From contig NZ_CP006965.1 in the NCBI RefSeq assembly GCF_000517445.1, positions 1,092,681 through 1,156,680 of the forward strand: a stretch of 64,000 nucleotides of DNA. Reading direction: 5' to 3'. The position numbers and the translations under genes were made by a program. The notes under the pieces are model-generated. The model was not told the DNA's origin and did no database searches. It was given only the letters and a program-made list of their open reading frames with translations. The DNA is from Thermococcus paralvinellae. GTDB lineage: Archaea; Methanobacteriota_B; Thermococci; Thermococcales; Thermococcaceae. Positions 54,593 to 62,923 of this stretch are shown here, one piece after another; the stretch's first letter is position 1, and the number at the start of each line of letters is the position of its first letter.

Positions 54593-56206
54593 TCACAGCC
54601 TCCCGAGATAATCATCCAAAGAGCATCTACAAACTTTCTCTCCATCAACAATAACCATGTGATCTGTACACGAGAAGCACGGGTCTATTGAGGCTATGAT
54701 TATTGGTGCATCTGCCAATTTTTCTCCCATGAGCATTATAGGAACTGCAGGCAGGTTGTTGTATGTTGGTGCTCTTGGACGCCATCTGTAAACTTTGTTG
54801 CCTCCTTCAGTAATTACAAAGTGTACATCTTCCCCTCTCGGAGCTTCTGTCACCCCAATACCGATGGCATATTCTGGGAGTTCATAATCTTCGTTTAGAA
54901 TGTCTCCCGGTGGTAGTTGATCTAAAGCCTGCTCAATTAGCCAGAAGCTTTCAAATGTCTCCTCATATCTAACCAAAAATCTTGCGAGAACATCTCCATC
55001 TTTATAGACAGGCACTTTAAAGTCCAAGTCTCCATAAGCAGCATATGGATGGTCTCTCCTTACATCGGTATCAATACCAGAAGCTCTTGCAACTGGTCCA
55101 ACTACACCTATTTCTCTTCCCTCCTTCTTTGGCAGAACTCCTATTCCTTCCATCCTGCTTATAAGCTCCTTCATTCCAGAAGCATTATCAAGAACTTCTT
55201 TTGTTTCTTTCTTTGTTTTTTCAAGAATCTCAAGCACTTTTTTCTTCTTTTCTTCATCAATGTCTCTCCTAACTCCACCGATGAGGTTCATTCCATAGGT
55301 TTTTCTGTTTCCAGTCAAGAGTTCTGCCAAGTCCATAAATGCCTCTCTTATACGCCATGTGTGCATGAATCCAGAGTCAAAACCAAGCAGATGAAATGCA
55401 ACTCCAAACCAGAGCAGATGTGAGTGCAGTCTTTCAAGCTCAAGGAGTATAGTTCTTATGTAGAGCGCTCTCTCTGGAACTTCAATTTTAGCAGCATCTT
55501 CAACGGCTTGAGCATAGGCACAGTTGTGTGTGTAGCCGCAAATTCCACAAATTCTCTCAGCTAAGAATGGAATTTGGTTTATAGTCATCCTTTCCTCTGC
55601 CAGCTTTTCCATTCCTCTGTGAGTATGGAATCCCCTGTAAACTGCTCCGACTATCTCTTCACCCTTAACATGAAGCTCAAACACTTCTGGTTCGTGAAGC
55701 GTTGGATGATAGGGCCCCACTGGAACCTCCATAACTCCAGGCTTTTTCTCCCTCTTTGGAGGTTTGAACTCAACTTTTGGAGGCCTCTCATTGTAGTGGA
55801 ACTCCTTCCTCAATGGATGAATTCCTTCAGGCCAGTCGTCAGGTAGAATAAGCCTCAGTGGTTCTGGATGCTCATCAAAGAAAATCCCAACCATGTCCAT
55901 TGCTTCTCTTTCCGCCCAGTTTGCACCGCTTATAACTGGTGTAATTGAAGGAATCCTTAAGTTGCTTGCAACTGCCTTGAGAATTACGTACCTCTTTTCA
56001 GCCTCACAGTTAAAGATGTGATACATTGAAAAGCCTACTCCCAATAAGCGCTCGTCAACGCCAACCCCCGTTGCATAATAACAGCCCGCCTTGAAAAGTA
56101 GCTCTGCAGTGGGTCTAAGCTTATCATTTGGAACCAAGGTTAAGATTACTTTCTCGTCATGCCTGAGGATTTTAGCATTATTTCTTTTCAAAATTTCAAG
56201 TAGCAT
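54593..56206 (-). CDS. Membrane [NiFe] hydrogenase large subunit fused to NuoC-like domain (HycE type)
   Basis: 537 aa. Residues 1 to about 165 are NuoC-like (ISGANWAEREAMDMVGIFFDEHPE, LRKEFHYNERPP). The rest is the catalytic subunit; both Ni-binding motifs are intact: RICGICGYTHNC and DPCFSCTDHM. It is therefore a real hydrogenase, not an NADH-dehydrogenase relative that lost Ni. The C-terminus has no obvious long processed tail beyond the second motif (about 25 residues). ATG 56206 follows GGGGTGGTG. Confidence 0.95.
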   Translation of the reverse strand: MLLEILKRNNAKILRHDEKVILTLVPNDKLRPTAELLFKAGCYYATGVGVDERLLGVGFSMYHIFNCEAEKRYVILKAVASNLRIPSITPVISGANWAEREAMDMVGIFFDEHPEPLRLILPDDWPEGIHPLRKEFHYNERPPKVEFKPPKREKKPGVMEVPVGPYHPTLHEPEVFELHVKGEEIVGAVYRGFHTHRGMEKLAEERMTINQIPFLAERICGICGYTHNCAYAQAVEDAAKIEVPERALYIRTILLELERLHSHLLWFGVAFHLLGFDSGFMHTWRIREAFMDLAELLTGNRKTYGMNLIGGVRRDIDEEKKKKVLEILEKTKKETKEVLDNASGMKELISRMEGIGVLPKKEGREIGVVGPVARASGIDTDVRRDHPYAAYGDLDFKVPVYKDGDVLARFLVRYEETFESFWLIEQALDQLPPGDILNEDYELPEYAIGIGVTEAPRGEDVHFVITEGGNKVYRWRPRAPTYNNLPAVPIMLMGEKLADAPIIIASIDPCFSCTDHMVIVDGEKVCRCSLDDYLGRL

Positions 56207-56208
56207 AA

Positions 56209-57090
56209 TCACCACCCCACCAAGGCTATAATCCACACAATTAAAGCCACAGCAGAAAGCTTCTTCATCAGCTTGACAGCTTGGTCAATTCTAAATCTTC
56301 CATAGTATGCCTCGAATGTCGAATAAATAACTGAAAGGATTACTATACCAATGAGGTAGTAAACAAGTCTTACTGTCGTCTGAACTGGAAGGATAAAGTT
56401 CAAAAGCAAGCTGTAAAGGAGGAGACGTTTTAGGAATATGGAATACTCAAGTAAACCAAGATGCTTTCCACTGTATTCAATTAGAGGTCCCTCAATAATC
56501 TCAGGTTCAGCTTCGGCAATATCGAAGGGTAATCTGGCACTTGCAACGTATATCACAATGAAAAGCAAAATTAATGTAAGAGCTGATGAAATCCTCAAAG
56601 GCAACGGGAACAGCTGTTCAAAGCTTAAACTTTTACCTATTACTGCTATCGTACCTATAATGAAAGCTAAGAGCAGTTCTTCACTCATAAAGAGGGAAAC
56701 CTCTCTGTTTGAACCTATCTGGGCGTAAGCATTCCCTGAGGAGAACGCTCCGATGACAAAGCTCAAAGTTGCCAAGCCAAGGAGATACACCACAACTATA
56801 AAGTCTCCAACGAAATTTATTGAGCTGGGCAAGAGTGTAGGAATAATCAAATAAGTCGTCAAAACAGCTGTAAAAGTTACATAAGGAGCTAGCTTGTAGA
56901 GAGATACAACGGAATCTTGGGGTTCAACTGTGGGTCTCTTGAAGAGCTTTATCAAATCCCACCATGTCTGGAGTATTGATGGTCCTTGTCTGTTCTGCAA
57001 ACGTGCTCTGATTTTCCTCTCAAAACCATCTATCACTGGGGCGATAAGCAGGGCAAATGCTAAATTGATCGCTATGAAAATGACGTTCAT
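56209..57090 (-). CDS. Membrane hydrogenase subunit (NuoH/HycD-like)
   Basis: 293 aa with about eight hydrophobic helices. Family features: FERKIRARLQNRQGPSILQTWWDLIKLFKR, LPFDIAEAEPEIIEGPLIEYSGKHLGLLE. It anchors the hydrogenase peripheral arm at the membrane and contributes to ion coupling. GGAGGTG lies before the ATG; overlaps the upstream gene by 4 nt (ATGA). Confidence 0.93.
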   Translation of the reverse strand: MNVIFIAINLAFALLIAPVIDGFERKIRARLQNRQGPSILQTWWDLIKLFKRPTVEPQDSVVSLYKLAPYVTFTAVLTTYLIIPTLLPSSINFVGDFIVVVYLLGLATLSFVIGAFSSGNAYAQIGSNREVSLFMSEELLLAFIIGTIAVIGKSLSFEQLFPLPLRISSALTLILLFIVIYVASARLPFDIAEAEPEIIEGPLIEYSGKHLGLLEYSIFLKRLLLYSLLLNFILPVQTTVRLVYYLIGIVILSVIYSTFEAYYGRFRIDQAVKLMKKLSAVALIVWIIALVGW

Positions 57091-59000
57091 AGGCTCACAC
57101 CTCCCAGAATTGCCACCAAAATCACTATCAGAATCATTGCAAGGGAAAGCATTGAGTCTAAATCATAAGATAAGACCTCAAGCTGGATTCCAAACTTCTT
57201 TCCAATCTTGACAACTTTCTGCACAAATCGTTTACTAGCATTTCCTAACGTATAGACCTCACCGAAAGCCTCTGTAAAGTCTTTGTAATAAGCGTCAGCA
57301 GGCATGCTCATGTTGAGGTCTTCACTTCTCCCGGTCTTCCAAGTTGGTATTACACTGCCTCTCGATGGAATAAGTAGCAGAGCTATTAATGTTGAAACCA
57401 TCAAGAATGAAAAGATTATTATTGGCGAATAGCTGGCTGTTTTTGGCACAACAAGGGAAGGATAAATTACAAAAGAACTCAAGGAAATTTGAACACCTAT
57501 TGAGTCTAAGGCTTGTGATATCATTTTCAACGGAATAAAGGGATAAATTCCAAATATTATACAAAGCAAAGCTAAGAGAAGCTGAGGAGCAGACATTAAG
57601 ACAGGAACTTCCTTTGCATCAATGTCCTTAACTGCGGGTTTTGTAAAGATTGCCGTGAAATATTTTACGAAAGCTCCAAGGGTCACAGCACTTATGAAAA
57701 TCGCAATTATTCCAAAGAGCGAAGTTGCCGGAGATGAAAGTGTCGAGATGTAAATCATCCATTTGCCCACAAATCCGTTGAGAGGTGGCATACCAGCTAT
57801 TGCAAGTGAACCTATTAAAGCAGCGAAAGCTGTTAGGGGCATCTTCTTTGCTAAACTTCCTAAATAATTCAAATCTCTTGTCCCCGTTTCATACATCACT
57901 GAACCAGCCGTAAGGAATAGAAGTCCTTTGAAGAGGGCATGATTTATTGTGTGGAAGAGTGCAGCAGCTAGAGCTATACTTCCGAAGAGCTGATCTCCGT
58001 TCGCAAGGAAGTAAATTCCGGCTCCCATGGGTAAAAGGATATATCCAATGTTGTCTATACTTGAAAAAGCCAATAAACGCTTTGAGTCTTCCTGGAGCAG
58101 GGCATACATTATGCTGAAAAATAGTGTCAGAACTCCAAATACGGCTATTACAATCCCAATCTCTGGCTTTAATGGGAAGAAGCTAATGAAGAACCTGAGC
58201 AACATGTATATCGGCAGTTTAATCATAATACCACTCAGCAAGGCTGAAACATTGCTCGGGGCCTCTGGGTGAGCATCAGGAAGCCATGAGTGGAATGGTA
58301 CCATAGCTGCTTTAACTCCAAATCCTATGAGCAATGCGAATGTCAAGACATAAAGCATTCCAGGATGAGCTGAGAGATAAGCTGGTAAAATCTTGGCAAC
58401 CTCAGAATAGTTAGCGTTGAAGCTTGTGACTTTAAGAATTATTAACACAACAGCCAATACAAGAAACTCAGCTCCAGCTTTTGTCATGCAGAAGTACTTG
58501 AATGCTGCCTTTACTGCTTTCTCTTCACTCTGTTCAAATGCAACTAAGAACTGTGAAAATAGACTCATAAGCTCCCAGAAGATTATAAACCATATCAAAT
58601 CCCAGCATATCAGTACAAGATACATTGTCAACAGGAAAATTGGATAGTTGAAAGTGTAAACACGCATGTCCTCTTTGTCAAAATACTTCTCCATGTATTT
58701 GATGCCATAAACTGACGCACAGAGGCTTAAAATTCCCAGTATCAGCAAGAAAAATGCCGAAAGTGAATCAACTCTAAAGACTAACCAGTTGAGAGACGCA
58801 AAAAGCGAGGATGAATTGAACAAGCTGTATTTAAGCTCAAGGGTCGTTCTAAACCCTAAGACTCCAATGTATATCATCACTACTGATGCTATTGCTGATA
58901 GTGTACTTACTATCTTGAGAACTATTTTTGCTTTTGACAACCCTACCAGTGTCGCTATAATTAATATACCAATAGGTATTAACAACATCTGGCTTTCCAT
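57087..59000 (-). CDS. Hydrogenase membrane subunit (NuoL/HyfB-like, proton-pumping)
   Basis: 637 aa, about 14-16 helices. Signatures: WELMSLFSQFLVAFEQSEEKAVKAAFKYF, KAAMVPFHSWLPDAHPEAPSNVSALLSGI (key Lys/His), and MPPLNGFVGKWMI. It is the first gene of the hydrogenase operon and is preceded by the 215-bp regulatory region. GGGTGAA lies before the ATG at 59000. The C-terminal amphipathic arm (about residues 560-600) is hydrophilic. Confidence 0.92.
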   Translation of the reverse strand: MESQMLLIPIGILIIATLVGLSKAKIVLKIVSTLSAIASVVMIYIGVLGFRTTLELKYSLFNSSSLFASLNWLVFRVDSLSAFFLLILGILSLCASVYGIKYMEKYFDKEDMRVYTFNYPIFLLTMYLVLICWDLIWFIIFWELMSLFSQFLVAFEQSEEKAVKAAFKYFCMTKAGAEFLVLAVVLIILKVTSFNANYSEVAKILPAYLSAHPGMLYVLTFALLIGFGVKAAMVPFHSWLPDAHPEAPSNVSALLSGIMIKLPIYMLLRFFISFFPLKPEIGIVIAVFGVLTLFFSIMYALLQEDSKRLLAFSSIDNIGYILLPMGAGIYFLANGDQLFGSIALAAALFHTINHALFKGLLFLTAGSVMYETGTRDLNYLGSLAKKMPLTAFAALIGSLAIAGMPPLNGFVGKWMIYISTLSSPATSLFGIIAIFISAVTLGAFVKYFTAIFTKPAVKDIDAKEVPVLMSAPQLLLALLCIIFGIYPFIPLKMISQALDSIGVQISLSSFVIYPSLVVPKTASYSPIIIFSFLMVSTLIALLLIPSRGSVIPTWKTGRSEDLNMSMPADAYYKDFTEAFGEVYTLGNASKRFVQKVVKIGKKFGIQLEVLSYDLDSMLSLAMILIVILVAILGGVSL

Positions 59001-59215
59001 TGCTGTTCACCCAAATTTTTCTTAATTTGACTTGATTTTAGCAAAGTGTCTATTTACACACTACATTGCCCGAAATACATTGGGTGAAATTTTTATTCAT
59101 GAAACGAAACTCATACATCTGTGAAATTTTCTGTGGAGTTATGTTTATATATTTTGCCTAATGTATTCATTTTAAACCTTTGGTTAAAACGTACATTATG
59201 GAACAAAAATGAGTA
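59001..59215. promoter_or_regulatory. Promoter region of the hydrogenase-antiporter operon with tandem repeats
   Basis: No gene. On the minus strand a TATA-like TAAATA lies about 50-60 nt before the ATG. Just upstream are two direct repeats of 13 bp with 10 identities, ACATTGCCCGAAA (59063-59075) and ACATTGGGTGAAA (59077-59089), period 14 nt. This is the position of an activator site. AT-rich sequence fills the rest up to the CooT stop. Confidence 0.45.
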
Positions 59216-59410
59216 TCAAACAGAAAGTCTCAAATAAACCTTGTGGGAGATGAAATCAATATAGTCAATCTCATATCCCTCAAGAACTAACTCTTTACCG
59301 AGTAGATTCTTTACAATGATTTTTCCATCTTTAACCTCAAGTAGGGTCACATCTGTCATAACGACCTCTGCTTTTCCATCTTCAAGGACTATGACTTTTG
59401 ACTGACACAT
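59216..59410 (-). CDS. cooT: CooT-family nickel-binding protein
   Basis: 64 aa. Begins MCQSKVIV, with the Cys2 that binds Ni in CooT of Rhodospirillum rubrum, then the short beta-rich pattern VMTDVTLLEVKDGKIIVKNL and LVLEGYEIDYIDFISHKVYL. CooT is thought to deliver Ni for CODH maturation. It is one base from cooC, consistent with one transcript. Size and gene neighbourhood are the main support. Confidence 0.8.
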   Translation of the reverse strand: MCQSKVIVLEDGKAEVVMTDVTLLEVKDGKIIVKNLLGKELVLEGYEIDYIDFISHKVYLRLSV

Positions 59411-59411
59411 T

Positions 59412-60218
59412 TTACAACACCTTTGAACGCTTTTTTATACTCAATATCCTTTTTGCAAGAGCTTCTACGTCTTTATACACCGCAGAATCCTTTGGAATTG
59501 CATCAACACCTTTTCCTTCATTATCCGTATAGATTACGCTCTCATCGAAGCTTACGAGATGATAAGGTGTTGAATCTGAGAAGACTTTTGCATAAAGCTG
59601 GGATGCCTTTATGGAATTGCGAACTTTATTTATTACAAGGATTATGTGTGGTATGTTGAGCTGCTTCCCCATTTCTATGAGCTTCCTCGCTATCAATAAA
59701 GATTTCAGCGTTGGTTCTGCCACACAGATCATAGCATCAAATTTTTCTGCCAATCCTCTTCCGAAAACCTCCGCTCCAGCTTCGCTATCTACAATAACAA
59801 TATCCTTTTCAGATAGCAAAACATGCAGCAAAAATGCTCTTGCGAGAGCTAACGCTGGACATAGACAACCTTCTTTACTCTGCTCTATGCTTCCAACTAC
59901 TACAAGCTTCAAGTTTGGCTTTATTTTTATACCATATTGTTCAGCCAAATCATCGACTTTTGGAGTCAGTGAGAACAAAACTCCCCATCCTTCTCCTGGT
60001 TTTGCTCCAGTTCTTTCCTCTGCAAGCTTTTCATTCCGTGAAAGGGGGACAACTTCTAAAGCTTCTTCGAATGGAATTCCTAAACTTTGAGCAAGATTTG
60101 GAACCGAATCTGTGTCCAAAGCCAGTATGTTATACCCCTTATCGGCTAAGATATGGGCCAATAAAGCTGAAATCGTGGTTTTTCCGACCCCTCCCTTTCC
60201 AGCAACAAGTATCTTCAT
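59412..60218 (-). CDS. cooC: CO dehydrogenase maturation ATPase CooC
   Basis: 268 aa, MinD/SIMIBI-type. Deviant Walker A AGKGGVGKTTIS at residues 7-14, DTDSVPN, then switch II DSEAGAEVFGRG, and NKVR in the base-recognition loop. CooC uses ATP for Ni insertion into the C-cluster. A CxC motif (GCLCPA) matches the metal-binding site of CooC dimers. AGGTATT lies before the ATG at 60218. A palindrome GTGAT-TAA-ATCAC (60232-60244) lies between it and cooS. Confidence 0.93.
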   Translation of the reverse strand: MKILVAGKGGVGKTTISALLAHILADKGYNILALDTDSVPNLAQSLGIPFEEALEVVPLSRNEKLAEERTGAKPGEGWGVLFSLTPKVDDLAEQYGIKIKPNLKLVVVGSIEQSKEGCLCPALALARAFLLHVLLSEKDIVIVDSEAGAEVFGRGLAEKFDAMICVAEPTLKSLLIARKLIEMGKQLNIPHIILVINKVRNSIKASQLYAKVFSDSTPYHLVSFDESVIYTDNEGKGVDAIPKDSAVYKDVEALAKRILSIKKRSKVL

Positions 60219-60293
60219 TTTAATACCTCCAGTGATTAAATCACGCTTCTCCTATAATTGCTTTTTCAAAACTAAAAACTAAAAAGGGAAAAA

Positions 60294-62195
60294 TCAAACA
60301 GGCCACTTAAGCTTCTTCCTCTTCTCAATTATTACATTGTATATTGTCTCTGCTGCTTTCACTGGATCTGGCTCAACGTAGAACTTTCCTCCTAGGAGAT
60401 CCTCTATGTCATCCGTGAGTAGTTTGGTGACTTTCTGGCTTCCAAGGACTGGTGGGACAACGCCCAAGTGCGTGAAGACACCGCTTGCAACGAAGTAAGT
60501 TCCTATTGCTACTGCCTTTTCGCTCATCCATTCTGGAGCAGAGCCCGCCACCGGTAAGTCTGAAATGTCAACATCAAGTGCATTGGCGAGAGCACTCAGG
60601 ACCAAGAGGATTCTTGAACAGTCAACACAGCTTCCCATGTGGAGACATGGTGGAATTCCAAGTGCTTCACATATCGCTTTTAATCCTGGACCAGCCATTT
60701 CAGCTGCTTCAGGAGTTAGTAATCCATGCATTGCTGCAGCAATTCCCCAACAGCCAGTTCCCACGACCAGAATATCCCTCTTGATAAGTTCCTTGGCCAA
60801 GGTGACGTGACCGTAGTTCTGTTTGACCCTAGGATTGTTACATCCAACTATTCCAACAATTCCCTTTATTGTCCCATCCTTGAGAGCATTTATTAGAGGC
60901 TCTAATGTTCCACCAAGGGCTTCAAGTATTGCCTCAACGCTAAATCCGGCGACCAACTCCATTTTGTGCTCTGGAATGTAAACCTTTGCTGGAACTCTGT
61001 TCTTGTAGTTTTCAATTGCAATCTTGATAATCTCCTTAGCTATCTCGTCTGCTCTCTCTGGCTTGAATTCAATATGTATTGCCCCTGGAATACGAGCTTT
61101 TGGTTCAGTTGTTATTATTTTAGTGTGGTAACATGATGCGACGTCGACTAATGATGGCATTAAACACTGATAGTCAACTATCACTGCCTCAACTGCACCT
61201 GTTATAATCGCCAATTCTTGCATCAAGAAGTTTCCAGCAACCTGAACTCCCATTCTCGAGAGAACTTCATTTCCAGTACAGCACATTCCAGCAACGTTGA
61301 TTCCCTTTGCCCCGTACTGCTGTGCCAGCTTCTGCATCTCTTCACTCTGAGCAATTTCGGCTATTTTCATAGAGAGAATTGGATTATGACCATGGACAAT
61401 TATGTTAACCATATCCTCCTTCAAGACTCCCAAGTTTGCCAGTGACTTTATTGGCTTTGGTGTTCCGAAGAGAATGTCGCTCAGATAGGTAGCCATCATT
61501 GAGCCACACCAGCCATCTGCCAGGGCAGTCCTTACACCATGCAGTAGAAGGCTAACCGGGTCTGCATCACATCCGATGTGGGTTCTGTGCATGCTCAAAC
61601 AGATTTCCCTATCGATTGCTCTTGGTAAGACTCCAAGTTTCTTCCAGACCTTAATTCTTTTGCTTGGTGCTGTTCCCATAAGCAATCGCACAGGTTCCTC
61701 ATCCTGCTTTCCAAACTCCATCTCAAGAATGTGAGCAACTTCTAGTGCAATTTCATTTTCACTCTTGCCCTCTGTTTTTACGCCTAGAATCTTTGCCAAT
61801 TCCTTGAGTTTTTCAACATCAGTTAGCTTGTAATCTTTGAACTTCCCCTCGGCAACACCCTTGAACACATGAACCACATCTCTTGAATGATCACTGTGAC
61901 CAGCAGCACCAGCGGCTATCATTCTTACAATGTTCCTTGCCACTATTGTGTCTGCATCTGCACCACAAACACCTTTAGTAGGCCCAGCACCGAATGGATC
62001 TATCCTACATGGTCCCATAGTACAGTTCCTACAACAAACACCCAAGAGGCCAAATCCACACTGCGGTTGCTGCTCTAAAAATCTATGCCAGGCAGTTTTA
62101 ACTCCGTCTTCTTCGGCTTTTTCAACAAGTTTCCCAACACCGGGGGTTATGGAAACTTGCTTTGAGGGAACCTTATATTTGATATATTCAACCAT
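60294..62195 (-). CDS. cooS: Anaerobic carbon-monoxide dehydrogenase catalytic subunit CooS
   Basis: 633 aa. Ni-Fe-S enzyme oxidising CO + H2O to CO2 with two electrons. The N-terminal Cys-rich part CGFGLLGVCCRNCTMGPCR supplies the D- and B-cluster ligands; GHSDHSRDVVHVF, MCCTGNEVL, GCNNPRVKQNYGHV and GTGCWGIAAAMHG supply C-cluster residues. Length is normal for monofunctional CooS. ATG at 62195 follows AGGAGGTG; the TTG-type upstream start would add three residues. Transcribed behind the ferredoxin gene with a gap of 12 nt. Confidence 0.97.
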   Translation of the reverse strand: MVEYIKYKVPSKQVSITPGVGKLVEKAEEDGVKTAWHRFLEQQPQCGFGLLGVCCRNCTMGPCRIDPFGAGPTKGVCGADADTIVARNIVRMIAAGAAGHSDHSRDVVHVFKGVAEGKFKDYKLTDVEKLKELAKILGVKTEGKSENEIALEVAHILEMEFGKQDEEPVRLLMGTAPSKRIKVWKKLGVLPRAIDREICLSMHRTHIGCDADPVSLLLHGVRTALADGWCGSMMATYLSDILFGTPKPIKSLANLGVLKEDMVNIIVHGHNPILSMKIAEIAQSEEMQKLAQQYGAKGINVAGMCCTGNEVLSRMGVQVAGNFLMQELAIITGAVEAVIVDYQCLMPSLVDVASCYHTKIITTEPKARIPGAIHIEFKPERADEIAKEIIKIAIENYKNRVPAKVYIPEHKMELVAGFSVEAILEALGGTLEPLINALKDGTIKGIVGIVGCNNPRVKQNYGHVTLAKELIKRDILVVGTGCWGIAAAMHGLLTPEAAEMAGPGLKAICEALGIPPCLHMGSCVDCSRILLVLSALANALDVDISDLPVAGSAPEWMSEKAVAIGTYFVASGVFTHLGVVPPVLGSQKVTKLLTDDIEDLLGGKFYVEPDPVKAAETIYNVIIEKRKKLKWPV

Positions 62196-62207
62196 CAAAA
62201 GCACCTC

Positions 62208-62849
62208 CTAATACCATCTAACTTCTGAATAAGCCATATACACATCCATTAACCTAGCTTTCTCTTCTTCCTTCTTTTCTTCGCTAACTGGTTTCATGTA
62301 TATCAATCCCGGAATCTTTAAACCAGAAATGAGCTGCTCTGCTCTATCTTTTCTGATTTCGTCCAGAAGTTCTTCCAAAGTGCCAAACTTCAAAGCCTTG
62401 GTTGGACATGCCTCGACACACGCTGGTTCCTTTCCTGCTCTTACTCTATCAATACAAAAGTCACACTTAAGAACAACCTTGTATTCTGGTTCATACTTGG
62501 GATGTCCAAATGGACACGCCATGACACACATTAGACAACCAATGCACTTATTCGAATTCAAGACAACAAATCCCTCTTCGCTCTTTTTAATTGCACCAGT
62601 TGGACAGACTCTTTCACATGGTGCGTCTTCACAGTGCTGGCATCTCATTGGAACGTTGAAGAAATCTGCAACAACAACCTTTATTCTAGGCTTTGGTGTC
62701 GGTTTTTCGAAGATTGCTCCAAAGAGGTCTTTACTCATTGAATGTTCCACAGCACATGCTATTTCACATGAACGACAACCTGTGCATTTTTCTGGGTTGA
62801 TGTAAATCGTTGGTTTCTCTAAATCTGTATTCATGGAAAGAAGTGACAT
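62208..62849 (-). CDS. cooF: CooF-type 4Fe-4S ferredoxin subunit
   Basis: 213 aa with four [4Fe-4S] clusters: CTGCRSCEIACAVEH, CQHCEDAPCERVCP, CIGCLMCVMACPF and CDFCIDRVRAGKEPACVEACP, the pattern of HycB/CooF polyferredoxins. It carries electrons from CooS to the membrane hydrogenase. The C-terminal SGLKIPGLIYMKPVSEEKKEE is hydrophilic. GGGTGG precedes the ATG at 62849. First gene of the CODH operon. Confidence 0.94.
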   Translation of the reverse strand: MSLLSMNTDLEKPTIYINPEKCTGCRSCEIACAVEHSMSKDLFGAIFEKPTPKPRIKVVVADFFNVPMRCQHCEDAPCERVCPTGAIKKSEEGFVVLNSNKCIGCLMCVMACPFGHPKYEPEYKVVLKCDFCIDRVRAGKEPACVEACPTKALKFGTLEELLDEIRKDRAEQLISGLKIPGLIYMKPVSEEKKEEEKARLMDVYMAYSEVRWY

Positions 62850-62881
62850 TGTTATCCACCCAGATTAAAGTAAACAAACAA

Positions 62882-62906
62882 GATTAATAAATAGGCCGTG
62901 TTCGGC
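62882..62906 (-). promoter_or_regulatory. cooF promoter with inverted repeat
   Basis: Minus-strand TATTTATTAATC (about 62893-62882) is the TATA box, giving a leader of about 15-20 nt before the ribosome site. Right upstream, GCCG-TGTT-CGGC (62895-62906) is a short perfect inverted repeat overlapping the BRE position. A regulator bound here could control CODH transcription. Confidence 0.45.
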
Positions 62907-62923
62907 TGATAGAACAAAAGATA

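Noticed and set aside
60232-60244. GTGAT-TAA-ATCAC palindrome between cooS and cooC as an operator
   Set aside because: Short, AT-centred and without a clear TATA next to it; noted in the cooC entry but not strong enough as a finding.
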